Notes under the pieces: generated by a model
Databases searched by the model: none
What the model was told of the DNA's origin: nothing
The model's input: the letters and a program-made list of their open reading frames with translations, nothing else
In this document: positions 24,144 through 31,694 of the stretch, in pieces
Position numbering within the stretch: position 1 is the stretch's first letter
Layout: the number at the start of each line of letters is the position of its first letter
Made by a program: the position numbers and the translations under genes
From: Bacteroidales bacterium UBA4814
GTDB taxonomy: Bacteria; Bacteroidota; Bacteroidia; Bacteroidales; UBA7960
DNA length: 60,214 nucleotides
Direction of reading: 5' to 3'
Assembly (NCBI GenBank): GCA_002402465.1
Contig: DHFW01000038.1
Span: 1 to 60,214, forward strand

Positions 24144-26381
24144 ATGGAGCACACAAGCCGCGATTTTCCGGACGGAATCGACACCGCTAAACAACTGGGC
24201 CTTTTGCCCGAGGAGTACGACAAGATTTGCCAATTTCTGGGTCGTGAGCCTAATTTCACAGAGCTAAGCGTGTATTCGGTCATGTGGTCGGAACACTGTT
24301 CGTACAAAAATTCCATAAAATGGTTAAAAACGCTTCCGCGGAAAGGGCCGCACCTGCTGGTGGAAGCCGGCGATGAAAATGCCGGGCTGGTCGATCTTGG
24401 CGATGGCATGGCCTGCGCCTTCAAAATCGAATCGCACAATCACCCATCGGCCCTCGAACCCTACCAAGGTGCTGCCACGGGCGTGGGCGGCATCAACCGC
24501 GACATTTTCACCATGGGTGCACGGCCCATTGCCCAGCTCAACTCCCTGCGCTTTGGCAATCCCAAACTTGAACGCACCAAGTGGTTGCTTAAGGGGGTGG
24601 TGAAAGGCATTGGCGACTATGGCAACGCTTTTGGCGTGCCGGTGGTGGGCGGCGAGGTATTTTTCGACGATTGCTACAACACCAATCCCCTGGTCAATGC
24701 CATGTCGGTGGGTATAGTGAAAACCGGAAACACCATTTCAGCCATTTCCGAAGGCGTTGGCAACCCCGTGTTTATTGTGGGATCCGCTACGGGTAAGGAC
24801 GGTATTCATGGTGCTACCTTTGCCTCTGAAGACATTACCGAAGCCTCGGCCGATAAAATTCCTGCCGTACAGGTGGGCGATCCCTTCCAGGAAAAACTGC
24901 TGCTCGAAGCCTCGCTCGAAGTCATAAAAACCGGTGCCGTGGTAGGCATGCAGGACATGGGCGCAGCAGGCATCACATGCTCAACCAGCGAAATGTCTGC
25001 CAAAGGCAAGCATGGCATGATTATTCACCTCGACAAAGTGCCCATGCGCCAAAAAAATATGCACCCCTTCGAAATTCTGCTCAGCGAATCGCAGGAACGT
25101 ATGCTGGTAGTGGTGCACAAAGGCCGCGAAGCCGAAGTAAAAGCCGTTTTCGATAAGTGGGACCTGAACTGTGTGCAGATTGGAGAAGTGATTGAAGGCG
25201 ATATACTGAAGTACTACATGCACGGAGAACTGGTGGCCGAAGTGCCGGCCGATTCGCTGGTGCTGGGCGGTGGGGCCCCGGTTTACGACCGCGAATACCG
25301 CGAGCCTGCATACTTTAAGGAGAAAGATAAATTTCATATCGATCAGATAAAAGAGCCCAACAACCTGAAAGAAATTGCGCATTTTTTGCTGAGCAACCAC
25401 AACATAGCCTCCAAGAAATGGGTCATCGACCAGTACGATACCATGGTGGGCACCAAGAATATGAGCACCAACCGACCTGCCGATGCCGGCATTGTGAACC
25501 TTAAAGGCACCAACAAGGCATTGGCCCTTACGGTTGACTGCAACGCCCGCTATGTGCATGCCGACCCGGAGCAGGGCTGCGCCATTGCCGTGGCCGAAGC
25601 AGCACGCAACATTGTTTGCAGCGGCGGGGTGCCCTCGGCCATTACCAACTGCCTGAACTTTGGAAATCCTTATAACCCCGAAGTTTACTGGCAGTTTGTT
25701 GGCGCAATAAAAGGAATGAGCAAATCTTGCCTAAAGTTCGAAACCCCCGTAACAGGAGGTAATGTGAGCTTCTACAACCAGGTTACCATTGATGGGAAAA
25801 CCGAACCCATATTCCCAACCCCAACCATTGGCATGATGGGCGTGGTGGAAGACAAGGCCCACATTACCGGGCTGGGATTCGAAAGCGAAGGCGATCTGAT
25901 ATACCTTATTGGTAGACCACGAAACGACATTAACTCTTCAGAATATCTTTACAGCTACCATAAAGTTAAACTTTCACCAGCTCCTTATTTCGACCTGGAC
26001 AAAGAATATGATTTGCAGCAGGCAATAAAAGGTCTGATCCGCGAAGGAATAATTATATCGGCCCACGATGTGGCCGATGGCGGCCTGTTCTTGACCCTGT
26101 TTGAATCTGCCAGGGTCAACAAGTTGGGCTTCAGTATCGATACCGACCCTGAATTCCGAAAGGATGCCTTCCTGTTCGGCGAAAGCCAGAGCAGGGTGGT
26201 GGTTTCGGTTAAACCCGAAAACGAAGGCGAGCTTGCAGCTTTTATGGCCCATAACAACACGGAGTTTTCATTGCTGGGCGAAGTGATTGGAACAGATGCC
26301 ATTGTGGATGGCGAGTCGTTCGGAAGCATTGAAGATCTTGAGGAGATATTCGAAAGCGTTATTCCCGGAATGATGAGCTGA
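24144..26381 (+). CDS. purL: Phosphoribosylformylglycinamidine synthase subunit PurL (small type)
   Basis: This 745-residue protein catalyses the fourth step of purine synthesis: FGAR plus ATP and glutamine-derived ammonia to FGAM. It is the small PurL form of the multi-subunit enzyme, not the fused form of about 1300 residues, so separate PurQ and PurS are needed. Motifs: VYSVMWSEHCSYKNS near the N-terminus (catalytic His), KIESHNHPSALEPYQGAATGVGG, GGEVFFDD, MQDMGAAGIT, then the second half with NCLNFGNP and ISAHDVADGGL. Start and length fit the family. An octamer array and a strong terminator follow the stop. Confidence 0.96.
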   Translation: MEHTSRDFPDGIDTAKQLGLLPEEYDKICQFLGREPNFTELSVYSVMWSEHCSYKNSIKWLKTLPRKGPHLLVEAGDENAGLVDLGDGMACAFKIESHNHPSALEPYQGAATGVGGINRDIFTMGARPIAQLNSLRFGNPKLERTKWLLKGVVKGIGDYGNAFGVPVVGGEVFFDDCYNTNPLVNAMSVGIVKTGNTISAISEGVGNPVFIVGSATGKDGIHGATFASEDITEASADKIPAVQVGDPFQEKLLLEASLEVIKTGAVVGMQDMGAAGITCSTSEMSAKGKHGMIIHLDKVPMRQKNMHPFEILLSESQERMLVVVHKGREAEVKAVFDKWDLNCVQIGEVIEGDILKYYMHGELVAEVPADSLVLGGGAPVYDREYREPAYFKEKDKFHIDQIKEPNNLKEIAHFLLSNHNIASKKWVIDQYDTMVGTKNMSTNRPADAGIVNLKGTNKALALTVDCNARYVHADPEQGCAIAVAEAARNIVCSGGVPSAITNCLNFGNPYNPEVYWQFVGAIKGMSKSCLKFETPVTGGNVSFYNQVTIDGKTEPIFPTPTIGMMGVVEDKAHITGLGFESEGDLIYLIGRPRNDINSSEYLYSYHKVKLSPAPYFDLDKEYDLQQAIKGLIREGIIISAHDVADGGLFLTLFESARVNKLGFSIDTDPEFRKDAFLFGESQSRVVVSVKPENEGELAAFMAHNNTEFSLLGEVIGTDAIVDGESFGSIEDLEEIFESVIPGMMS

Positions 26382-26387
26382 AGCAGT

Positions 26388-26436
26388 GAAGGAGAGAAAA
26401 TGGGAAGGAGAGAAAATAAGAAGTTAGGAAAATATG
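26388..26436 (+). repeat. Purine-rich octamer array, locus 2
   Basis: Degenerate 8-bp units (GAGAAAAT, GGGAAGGA, GAGAAAAT, AAGAAGTT, AGGAAAAT) begin seven bases after the purL stop, on the sense strand. They lie between the stop codon and the terminator, so they should be part of the 3' UTR. Confidence 0.65.
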
Positions 26437-26440
26437 AATA

Positions 26441-26481
26441 AAAAAGGAACGGCTGGTTTTGGCCGTTCCTTTTTGTTTTTT
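26441..26481. terminator. Strong bidirectional terminator between purL and the M13 peptidase gene
   Basis: GGAACGGC (26446-26453) pairs perfectly with GCCGTTCC (26462-26469) across an 8-base loop, with A5 on the left and a long T-rich run on the right. It serves both convergent genes. Confidence 0.9.
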
Positions 26482-26491
26482 TAGGTATTTA

Positions 26492-28537
26492 TTACCAGAT
26501 TTCAGCGCGATTTTCGGGGGCAATAAACCTAGCAGCTTCGGGATGAATGTCGAATGCACGGTAAAAGGCTTCGAGGTTGTAAACTATGCCGTTTACCCTG
26601 GCTTCGCCGGGCGAGTGTGGGCCTTCGTTGATCTGGCGCATTAGCTCACGGTCGCGAATGTTGTTGCGCCACACCTGTGCATACGAAATGAAGAAGCGCT
26701 GCTCGGGCGTAAACCCGTCGATGGGTCCGGGGCGGCCGCTTTCATCCAGTTTGTTTTGAAATGCTTGGTAGGAAATGGTTACACCACCCAGGTCGGCAAT
26801 GTTCTCGCCAAGGCTAAGGCGGCCATTAATAGTCAGGCTGTCGAGCATCACATAGTTATTATACTGGTCAACGAGTACCTGGCTCAATTCAACAAAGCGT
26901 TCGGCATCGTCGGCAGTCCACCAATCGCGCAAATTACCATCGGCGGCATACTGCCGGCCCTGGTCGTCGAAGCCGTGGGTCATCTCGTGGCCAATTACCA
27001 CACCAATGGCGCCAAAGTTCACGGCGTCGTCGCCATCAAGATAGAAAAATGGGGGTTGCAAAATGCCAGCCGGGAATACGATCTCGTTCATGGTGGGGCT
27101 GTAATAGGCATTTACGGTTTGCGGGCTCATAAACCACTCGTCGCGGTCAACGGGCTTCCCAATTTTTTCGAGGTTGCGGCGGGTGTTGAACAGGCTGCCG
27201 GCCATAGCGTTGAGCACGTAAGGCTGGTCAGTGATTTCAAGAGGGGTGTAGTCAATCCATTTATCAGGATATCCGATTTTTACGTTCATTCTGCCCAGCT
27301 TTTCGTGGGCCTGTTCCTTGGTCACCTCGCTCATCCACTCCAGCTGATCGATACGTTGTGCAAAAGCCTTGCGCAGATGATCCACCAGGTCAATCATGCG
27401 TTCCTTTGCCTGCGGTGGAAAGTGCACGGATACGTATTCCTGACCAACGGCTTCGCCCATGGTGCGGCTAAGGTTACCAATTGCCCTGCGCCAGCGCTCC
27501 TGCTGGGCCGTTTGTCCTGACATTACACGACCATAAAACTCGAATGAAGCATTGTCGAAATCAGAAGGAAGATAAGAGGCCGAAGAACGCAGCAGGTTCC
27601 AGGTGAGGTAGGTTTTCCAGGCATCCAGGTCGAAATCGTTAATGAGTTTTTCCGCTTCAGCGAAGAACAGGGGTTGCGACACATTGAGTTCCTCAATGGA
27701 AACTCCCAATCCGTCAAAATAGTTGAGCCAGTTGAAAGAAGGCACAATGCCCTGAAGTTCTTCAAGTGTCTTTTTGTTGTAAGTAGCGTAAGGGTTTCGA
27801 CGTTCGATGCGATCCATGGAAGCTTCTGCCAGGCGGGTTTCCATTGCCATAATGGTATGGCGGGCTTCAATAGCCTGATTGGCCTGGTAACCTGCCAGGT
27901 TAAAAATGGTTTCAATCAGCGTTTCGTAGGCCGAGCGGATTTCCAAACTGCGGGCATCGTCTTTTAGGTAGTAGTCGCGGTCGCTCATGCCCAGCCCGCC
28001 TTGTCCGAGGTTGGCGATCATCATTTCCGTATTCATGCGGTCTTGCGAGGCCGAGAGGCCAAACAGCGGCCGGCTGCCACGCTGGTGAAAGAAAGCAAAA
28101 GCCTCTGCCAGCTCATCTTTCGAACTGAGGTTGTTGATTTGTTCAAAAAAGGGTCGAAGAGGCTCAATACCGTTTTTTTCAATGGAGGTGGTGTCCATGG
28201 CGCTGTTAAAAAAATCGCGGATCTTCTGGCGATTGCTTCCGGGCGCTGCATGCTGATCATCACTAATTTGCGCGATCAGGGCTTGCAATTGCTTGTCATT
28301 GGCTTCGCGCAGCTGCTCAAACGAGCCGTATCGGCTGTATTCGTCGGGAATAGGGTTGGATTGCAGCCAGCCGCCATTGGCAAAACGGAAAAAATCATCG
28401 CCCGGGTTGACAGAAAGGTCCATGTTCGAAAGCTCAATAGGAGGGGTGCTTTCCCTAACCCGAGAACTGCATGCGGTAATACTCATAACGGCAAATAGAA
28501 TCAGTAAAACTTTTGTTGATAAAATTAGATACTTCAT
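26492..28537 (-). CDS. pepO: M13-family (neprilysin/PepO-like) zinc metallopeptidase, lipoprotein
   Basis: This 681-residue protein has a signal segment VLLILFAVMSITAC with a lipobox, so it is membrane-anchored outside the cytoplasm. The zinc site is VIGHEMTHGFDDQG (HExxH) with the downstream ENIADLGG (E-x3-D) ligand motif. The substrate-binding NAYYSPTMNEIVFPAGILQPP is also conserved. The protein ends EIW, and the C-terminal Trp is typical of the family. Such enzymes cleave short peptides. Length is normal. Its gene has its own upstream region and is not obviously in an operon. Confidence 0.95.
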   Translation of the reverse strand: MKYLILSTKVLLILFAVMSITACSSRVRESTPPIELSNMDLSVNPGDDFFRFANGGWLQSNPIPDEYSRYGSFEQLREANDKQLQALIAQISDDQHAAPGSNRQKIRDFFNSAMDTTSIEKNGIEPLRPFFEQINNLSSKDELAEAFAFFHQRGSRPLFGLSASQDRMNTEMMIANLGQGGLGMSDRDYYLKDDARSLEIRSAYETLIETIFNLAGYQANQAIEARHTIMAMETRLAEASMDRIERRNPYATYNKKTLEELQGIVPSFNWLNYFDGLGVSIEELNVSQPLFFAEAEKLINDFDLDAWKTYLTWNLLRSSASYLPSDFDNASFEFYGRVMSGQTAQQERWRRAIGNLSRTMGEAVGQEYVSVHFPPQAKERMIDLVDHLRKAFAQRIDQLEWMSEVTKEQAHEKLGRMNVKIGYPDKWIDYTPLEITDQPYVLNAMAGSLFNTRRNLEKIGKPVDRDEWFMSPQTVNAYYSPTMNEIVFPAGILQPPFFYLDGDDAVNFGAIGVVIGHEMTHGFDDQGRQYAADGNLRDWWTADDAERFVELSQVLVDQYNNYVMLDSLTINGRLSLGENIADLGGVTISYQAFQNKLDESGRPGPIDGFTPEQRFFISYAQVWRNNIRDRELMRQINEGPHSPGEARVNGIVYNLEAFYRAFDIHPEAARFIAPENRAEIW

Positions 28538-28676
28538 GTTGTGTTGATGGTTTTTGATTTTGAATAATTGACTTTCTTTTTGAAGGGTTCGTTTACAGAT
28601 ACTTGGAAGAAAATTGAAGCCTCGAAATTACAAAATCCCGGGGCATTTTTTAAAAAATTAAAGGAAACAAAAGAGA

Positions 28677-29624
28677 TCAGCGTGTGTGAAGGTGTTCATC
28701 CATCCACTTGAGTAAATAATTGAACACCTTTTCTTTTTCAGCTTCGTGCAGCATTTCATGTCTGCCGCGAAAAACCTTTACCTTCAGGTTTTGAAAATGT
28801 TGTTTGTAAAACTCACTGTGTATTTTCATGGCATCCTTGCCGAAGTTGCCAACCGGGTCGTCCTGTCCACCCATGATCAGCAGCGGAATGGTTTTCCGGT
28901 ATTTCAGGTTATGATGGGCCTTTTTCATGGCAAATATACCGAAGGCCAGGTTGCGGTAAAAGGCCACTGAGCAATCGAATCCGCAATAGGGATCATTCAC
29001 GTATTGGTCAATTTCTTCACGACTTGAAGAGATCCACTCGAACTCTGTGGGGCGGGGTTTGAAGTGCTTGTTGAAATTGTGAAAGAAGAACCGGTTAAAC
29101 CAGTAGCTCTTTTTATTGGATCCAAAAAACAAGGACTGCGTTTTTACTAAAAGGTTTAGTGCTCTTAGCGTGCTGCCGGGCATATCGAAAGTACCTGAAA
29201 GGACCAGCCCCTGCACATACACCGGATACACTGTCATAAAGTGCCGTGCCAAAATGGAACCCATGCTGTGGCCCATCAAAAACACCGGTATTTCGGGCTG
29301 GTTTTTTCGGATGTGGGTATAAAGGGCGCGCGAATTTTCGAGCATTATTTCCCAGCCCCGCTGGTTACTGATATAGCCAAGGCGATCAATGCTTCCAGCC
29401 GTTTGACCATGCCCGGGATGGTCGTTGATAAAAGCGCCGTAACCATGTTCTGCCAAAAACGATCCAAATTCATGGTAACGCCCGTGGTGCTCGGCCATAC
29501 CGTGCATAATCTGCAGGATGCCTTTGGGCTTGCCCGTGGCAGGCAGGTAGCTCTTTACAAAGAATCTTTCCTGCATACTGCTATTGAGAAAGAACGACTG
29601 TTCCTTTATGATCTGTGCTTCCAT
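28677..29624 (-). CDS. Alpha/beta hydrolase, monoacylglycerol lipase / lysophospholipase-like
   Basis: This 315-residue cytoplasmic protein (no signal peptide) has the family start KGILQIMHGMAEHHGRY, in which HGM-EH-RY is the monoacylglycerol-lipase-type oxyanion block. It also has DHPGHGQT, nucleophile elbow GHSMGS, catalytic Asp in MGGQDDPVG and His in GRHEMLHEAEKEKV. It likely hydrolyses lysophospholipids or monoglycerides. The gene is divergent from the DUF454 gene across a 190-base gap that holds a putative promoter and hairpin on the plus strand. Confidence 0.9.
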   Translation of the reverse strand: MEAQIIKEQSFFLNSSMQERFFVKSYLPATGKPKGILQIMHGMAEHHGRYHEFGSFLAEHGYGAFINDHPGHGQTAGSIDRLGYISNQRGWEIMLENSRALYTHIRKNQPEIPVFLMGHSMGSILARHFMTVYPVYVQGLVLSGTFDMPGSTLRALNLLVKTQSLFFGSNKKSYWFNRFFFHNFNKHFKPRPTEFEWISSSREEIDQYVNDPYCGFDCSVAFYRNLAFGIFAMKKAHHNLKYRKTIPLLIMGGQDDPVGNFGKDAMKIHSEFYKQHFQNLKVKVFRGRHEMLHEAEKEKVFNYLLKWMDEHLHTR

Positions 29625-29644
29625 ATCGATTTCCGCAAGAAGTG

Positions 29645-29679
29645 TTGGATAAGGTTTTGTAAAATTTAGTGTATTTTTG
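29645..29679 (+). promoter_or_regulatory. Putative promoter toward the DUF454 gene
   Basis: TTG (29645-29647), 24 bases, then TATTTTTG (29672-29679). The -7 box matches TAnnTTTG and the spacing is at the long end. Transcription would start near 29686, leaving a leader of about 125 bases. Confidence 0.5.
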
Positions 29680-29692
29680 CCTCCCGGGAATG

Positions 29693-29727
29693 ATTCCGGC
29701 CGAAAAAGACCTGAGCCGGAATTTTCT
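29693..29727 (+). promoter_or_regulatory. Leader hairpin, terminator-like
   Basis: ATTCCGGC (29693-29700) pairs perfectly with GCCGGAAT (29715-29722), followed by TTTTC. It lies just after the predicted transcription start and about 85 bases before the DUF454 gene. No gene upstream on this strand needs a terminator, so it may be an attenuator or the end of a short RNA. Confidence 0.4.
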
Positions 29728-29810
29728 CCAAAATTATCAAAGATGTCAGTTGGTTTAGCCGGCAGCCGATTATTAATTAAGGCTTCAAATGTGTTAATAA
29801 TTCAATTTTT

Positions 29811-30230
29811 GTGCATTACAAAGAACAAAATAACGACAGACCAAATTTCGGAAAAAAGTTAAATCCTTGGCAACGAATTTTTTATGTAGCAGGTGGAAGT
29901 GTGTCGCTTGCCCTTGGATTACTAGGAATTCCCCTGCCTTTGCTTCCAACCACTCCTTTTCTATTGCTTTCGGCCTGGTGTTATGCACGCAGTTCTGAAC
30001 GTTTTTATTTTTGGCTGATTAATCACCGGTACTTCGGAAAGAATATACGCAATTATCGCGAAAGGGGCGGGGTAGAACTGAAGGTGAAAATCTGGTCCAT
30101 TTCGCTATTGTGGATAACCATACTATTATCTGCAACTTTTGCAGTTAACCTATGGTGGGTTAGGGCGCTGCTTGTGGTAATAGCCATTGGCGTAACGGTG
30201 CACATCAGTTCGCTCAAAACCTTAAAATGA
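29811..30230 (+). CDS. YbaN / DUF454 family inner-membrane protein
   Basis: This 139-residue protein is read from GTG 29811. The core is diagnostic of DUF454: GLLGIPLPLLPTTPFLLLSAWCYARSSERFYFWLINH, followed by two further hydrophobic segments (about residues 95-130). Two or three membrane spans are expected. The molecular role of the family is unknown. The start is not certain, because no ATG precedes the conserved region at a sensible distance. Confidence 0.85.
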   Translation: MHYKEQNNDRPNFGKKLNPWQRIFYVAGGSVSLALGLLGIPLPLLPTTPFLLLSAWCYARSSERFYFWLINHRYFGKNIRNYRERGGVELKVKIWSISLLWITILLSATFAVNLWWVRALLVVIAIGVTVHISSLKTLK

Positions 30231-30284
30231 TCTCCTTTCATTGATCCCCTTTTTTCAGGTGTCTGAATTTTTATCTTTCCTAAA

Positions 30285-30331
30285 TAAAAAATGCCACCCG
30301 ACCATTAAGTGAGGTTTGGCGGCATTTTTTA
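30285..30331. terminator. Bidirectional terminator between DUF454 gene and slyD
   Basis: AAAAAATGCC (30286-30295) pairs with GGCATTTTTT (30321-30330); the loop is long (25 bases). It serves both convergent genes. Confidence 0.75.
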
Positions 30332-30375
30332 ATTTCCCCTAACGGGGATATATTTTTTTGAAGATTTTCTGGTGT

Positions 30376-30873
30376 TTAGTGACCATCCTGGCCTGTATGC
30401 ACATGGCCATGTGTTACTTCTTCTTCGGTAGCATCGCGGGTTTTGAGTACCTCACCCTTAAAGTGCAGGTCCATTCCGGCAAGGGGGTGGTTAAAGTCCA
30501 TTTTTACGGTTTCTTCTCCAACTTCTACTACTTTGCCATTCAGTGGGTTGCCCTCCTGGTCGCGCATGGGCACCAAGTTGCCAATTTCGAGCATGTCAGA
30601 GGCCAGCTCTCCATCAATTACAAACACACTCTTTGGCAAATCAACCACTGCTTCCCGGTTTACCGGGCCATAGGCATTGTCAGATTGAATGGTAAATTCA
30701 AATGCATCCCCCTGGTTGAGCGAACCCACATTGTTTTCAAAATCAGGAATCAGGTTGCCAGTGCCAAATAAAAACTGAGCCGGGTTGGCTTTGTCGGCGT
30801 TTTCAATAAGGTCGCCCTGGGCGCTGCCAGCACGCAATTCGTAGGTTAAAGAAATGACTTTTGCTTTGGTCAT
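30376..30873 (-). CDS. slyD: FKBP-type peptidyl-prolyl isomerase, SlyD-like
   Basis: This 165-residue cytoplasmic prolyl isomerase/chaperone begins MTKAKVISLTYELRA. The FKBP domain is interrupted by the insert-in-flap chaperone domain (about residues 70-125), which carries AYGPVNREAVVDLPKSVF. The FKBP strand NHPLAGMDLHFKGEVL follows. The C-terminal tail GHVHTGQDGH is a short His-containing metal-binding-like tail, much reduced compared with E. coli SlyD. The transcript has a structured leader (see 30903-30935). Confidence 0.93.
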   Translation of the reverse strand: MTKAKVISLTYELRAGSAQGDLIENADKANPAQFLFGTGNLIPDFENNVGSLNQGDAFEFTIQSDNAYGPVNREAVVDLPKSVFVIDGELASDMLEIGNLVPMRDQEGNPLNGKVVEVGEETVKMDFNHPLAGMDLHFKGEVLKTRDATEEEVTHGHVHTGQDGH

Positions 30874-30902
30874 AAATCAAATAGTTATGGTTAAATAATG
30901 AA

Positions 30903-30935
30903 CGGGATGACCACCCAGGTGGGCGATACATCCCG
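30903..30935 (-). promoter_or_regulatory. Nested hairpin in the slyD leader
   Basis: An outer stem CGGGATG (30903-30909) / CATCCCG (30929-30935) encloses an inner stem CCACC (30911-30915) / GGTGG (30918-30922). It lies between the predicted transcription start and the ATG, about 30 bases upstream of the start codon. A regulatory role is inference. Confidence 0.5.
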
Positions 30936-30951
30936 GCTTGTGAATGTTTTG

Positions 30952-30982
30952 CAAAGATAATCAATTTGTTACACCCGGCAAA
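30952..30982 (-). promoter_or_regulatory. Promoter of slyD
   Basis: On the minus strand TTTG (30982-30979), 19 bases, then TATCTTTG (30959-30952), a close match to the Bacteroidota consensus. The leader is about 70 bases and contains the nested hairpin. Confidence 0.7.
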
Positions 30983-31078
30983 TCAAATTATTGTTAATTT
31001 TGCACACCAACGCTCCGCTCAGCCTGGAGCATTGCTTTTACCGCCCCAAAAAAACATTCAATTTTTATTTGCATTTTA

Positions 31079-31111
31079 TTTGGGATTGTTTCAGAATATT
31101 TTGTAATTTTG
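31079..31111 (+). promoter_or_regulatory. Promoter of rpmG
   Basis: TTTG (31079-31082), 21 bases, then TAATTTTG (31104-31111), 37 bases before the rpmG ATG. A second TAATTTTG lies at 30995-31002, followed by a GCTCC/GGAGC hairpin at about 31012-31030, and may be an alternative upstream promoter. Confidence 0.65.
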
Positions 31112-31147
31112 CGCTCCTGAAAAATCAAAAAATAGGAATCATCTATC

Positions 31148-31336
31148 ATGGCAAAAAAAACCAAAGAAGCACGGGTGCAGGTTATCATGGAATGCACCGA
31201 GCACAAAGACAGTGGGTTGCCGGGTACTTCGAGGTATATCACTACCAAAAACAAGAAGAATACCCCTGAGCGCCTGGAGCTCAAAAAATACAACCCCATT
31301 TTGAGGAAAATGACCGTTCATAGAGAAATTAAATAA
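31148..31336 (+). CDS. rpmG: 50S ribosomal protein L33
   Basis: This 62-residue protein begins MAKKTKEARVQVIMECTEHK and continues SRYITTKNKKNTPERLELKKYNP, the L33 signature. The zinc-ribbon Cys pairs are absent apart from one Cys, as in the Cys-poor L33 variants typical of this phylum. The DUF4295 gene starts ten bases after its stop. rpmB (L28), which commonly precedes rpmG in Bacteroidota, is not present in the upstream sequence. Confidence 0.96.
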   Translation: MAKKTKEARVQVIMECTEHKDSGLPGTSRYITTKNKKNTPERLELKKYNPILRKMTVHREIK

Positions 31337-31346
31337 GCTTTGAATT

Positions 31347-31502
31347 ATGGCAAAGAAAGTTGTTGCAACCCTTAAGACCGACACCGGAAAAGGTTTCGCC
31401 AAAGTAATCAGGATGAACAAATCTGATAAAACCGGCGCTTACACCTTTAGCGAAGATATTATTGCTTCTGATAAAGTAAAGGAATACTTCAGCAAGAAGT
31501 AA
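31347..31502 (+). CDS. DUF4295 small protein
   Basis: This 51-residue protein begins MAKKVVATLKTDTGKGFAKV and ends VKEYFSKK. It is basic and lies directly behind rpmG. This short protein is found in the same position in many Bacteroidota, between L33 and ftsY, and is presumed ribosome-associated; that role is inference from size, charge and position. Two hairpins follow the stop, the second with a clear T run. Confidence 0.9.
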   Translation: MAKKVVATLKTDTGKGFAKVIRMNKSDKTGAYTFSEDIIASDKVKEYFSKK

Positions 31503-31528
31503 CCTTTACCTCCTCACGATTTTTTCGG

Positions 31529-31573
31529 TCAGATCTTTCCTTACACCATAAAGGACAGATCTGATTTTCTTTT
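31529..31573 (+). terminator. Hairpin after DUF4295 gene
   Basis: TCAGATCT (31529-31536) pairs with AGATCTGA (31557-31564), extended by TTCCTT/AAGGA inside, and followed by TTTTCTTTTT. It probably forms a tandem terminator with the next hairpin. Confidence 0.65.
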
Positions 31574-31587
31574 TATATGCAGCTATT

Positions 31588-31609
31588 CCGGGTCCGCCCC
31601 GGTTTTTTT
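31588..31609 (+). terminator. Intrinsic terminator before ftsY
   Basis: CCGGG (31588-31592), loop TCCGC, CCCGG (31598-31602), then seven T residues. It ends the rpmG-DUF4295 transcript. ftsY has its own putative promoter downstream. Confidence 0.8.
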
Positions 31610-31665
31610 ATGGCACAGGCAGGAGGGCAGCCTGCAATTGCACAATGACCTATCTTTAAATTCAT

Positions 31666-31673
31666 TAACTTTG
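31666..31673 (+). promoter_or_regulatory. Putative -7 box for ftsY
   Basis: TAACTTTG matches TAnnTTTG and ends 21 bases before the ftsY ATG. A TTG at 31638-31640 is 25 bases upstream, longer than usual. Confidence 0.5.
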
Positions 31674-31694
31674 CGCAAATAAATCTGAAAACAA

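Noticed and set aside
29677..29862. 61-residue plus-strand ORF before the DUF454 gene
   Set aside because: It begins in the -7 box and leader hairpin, has biased composition and no ribosome binding site, and it overlaps the better-supported gene.
30990..31147. Missing rpmB (L28) gene upstream of rpmG
   Set aside because: No L28-like frame was found in this stretch. It is promoter and leader sequence.
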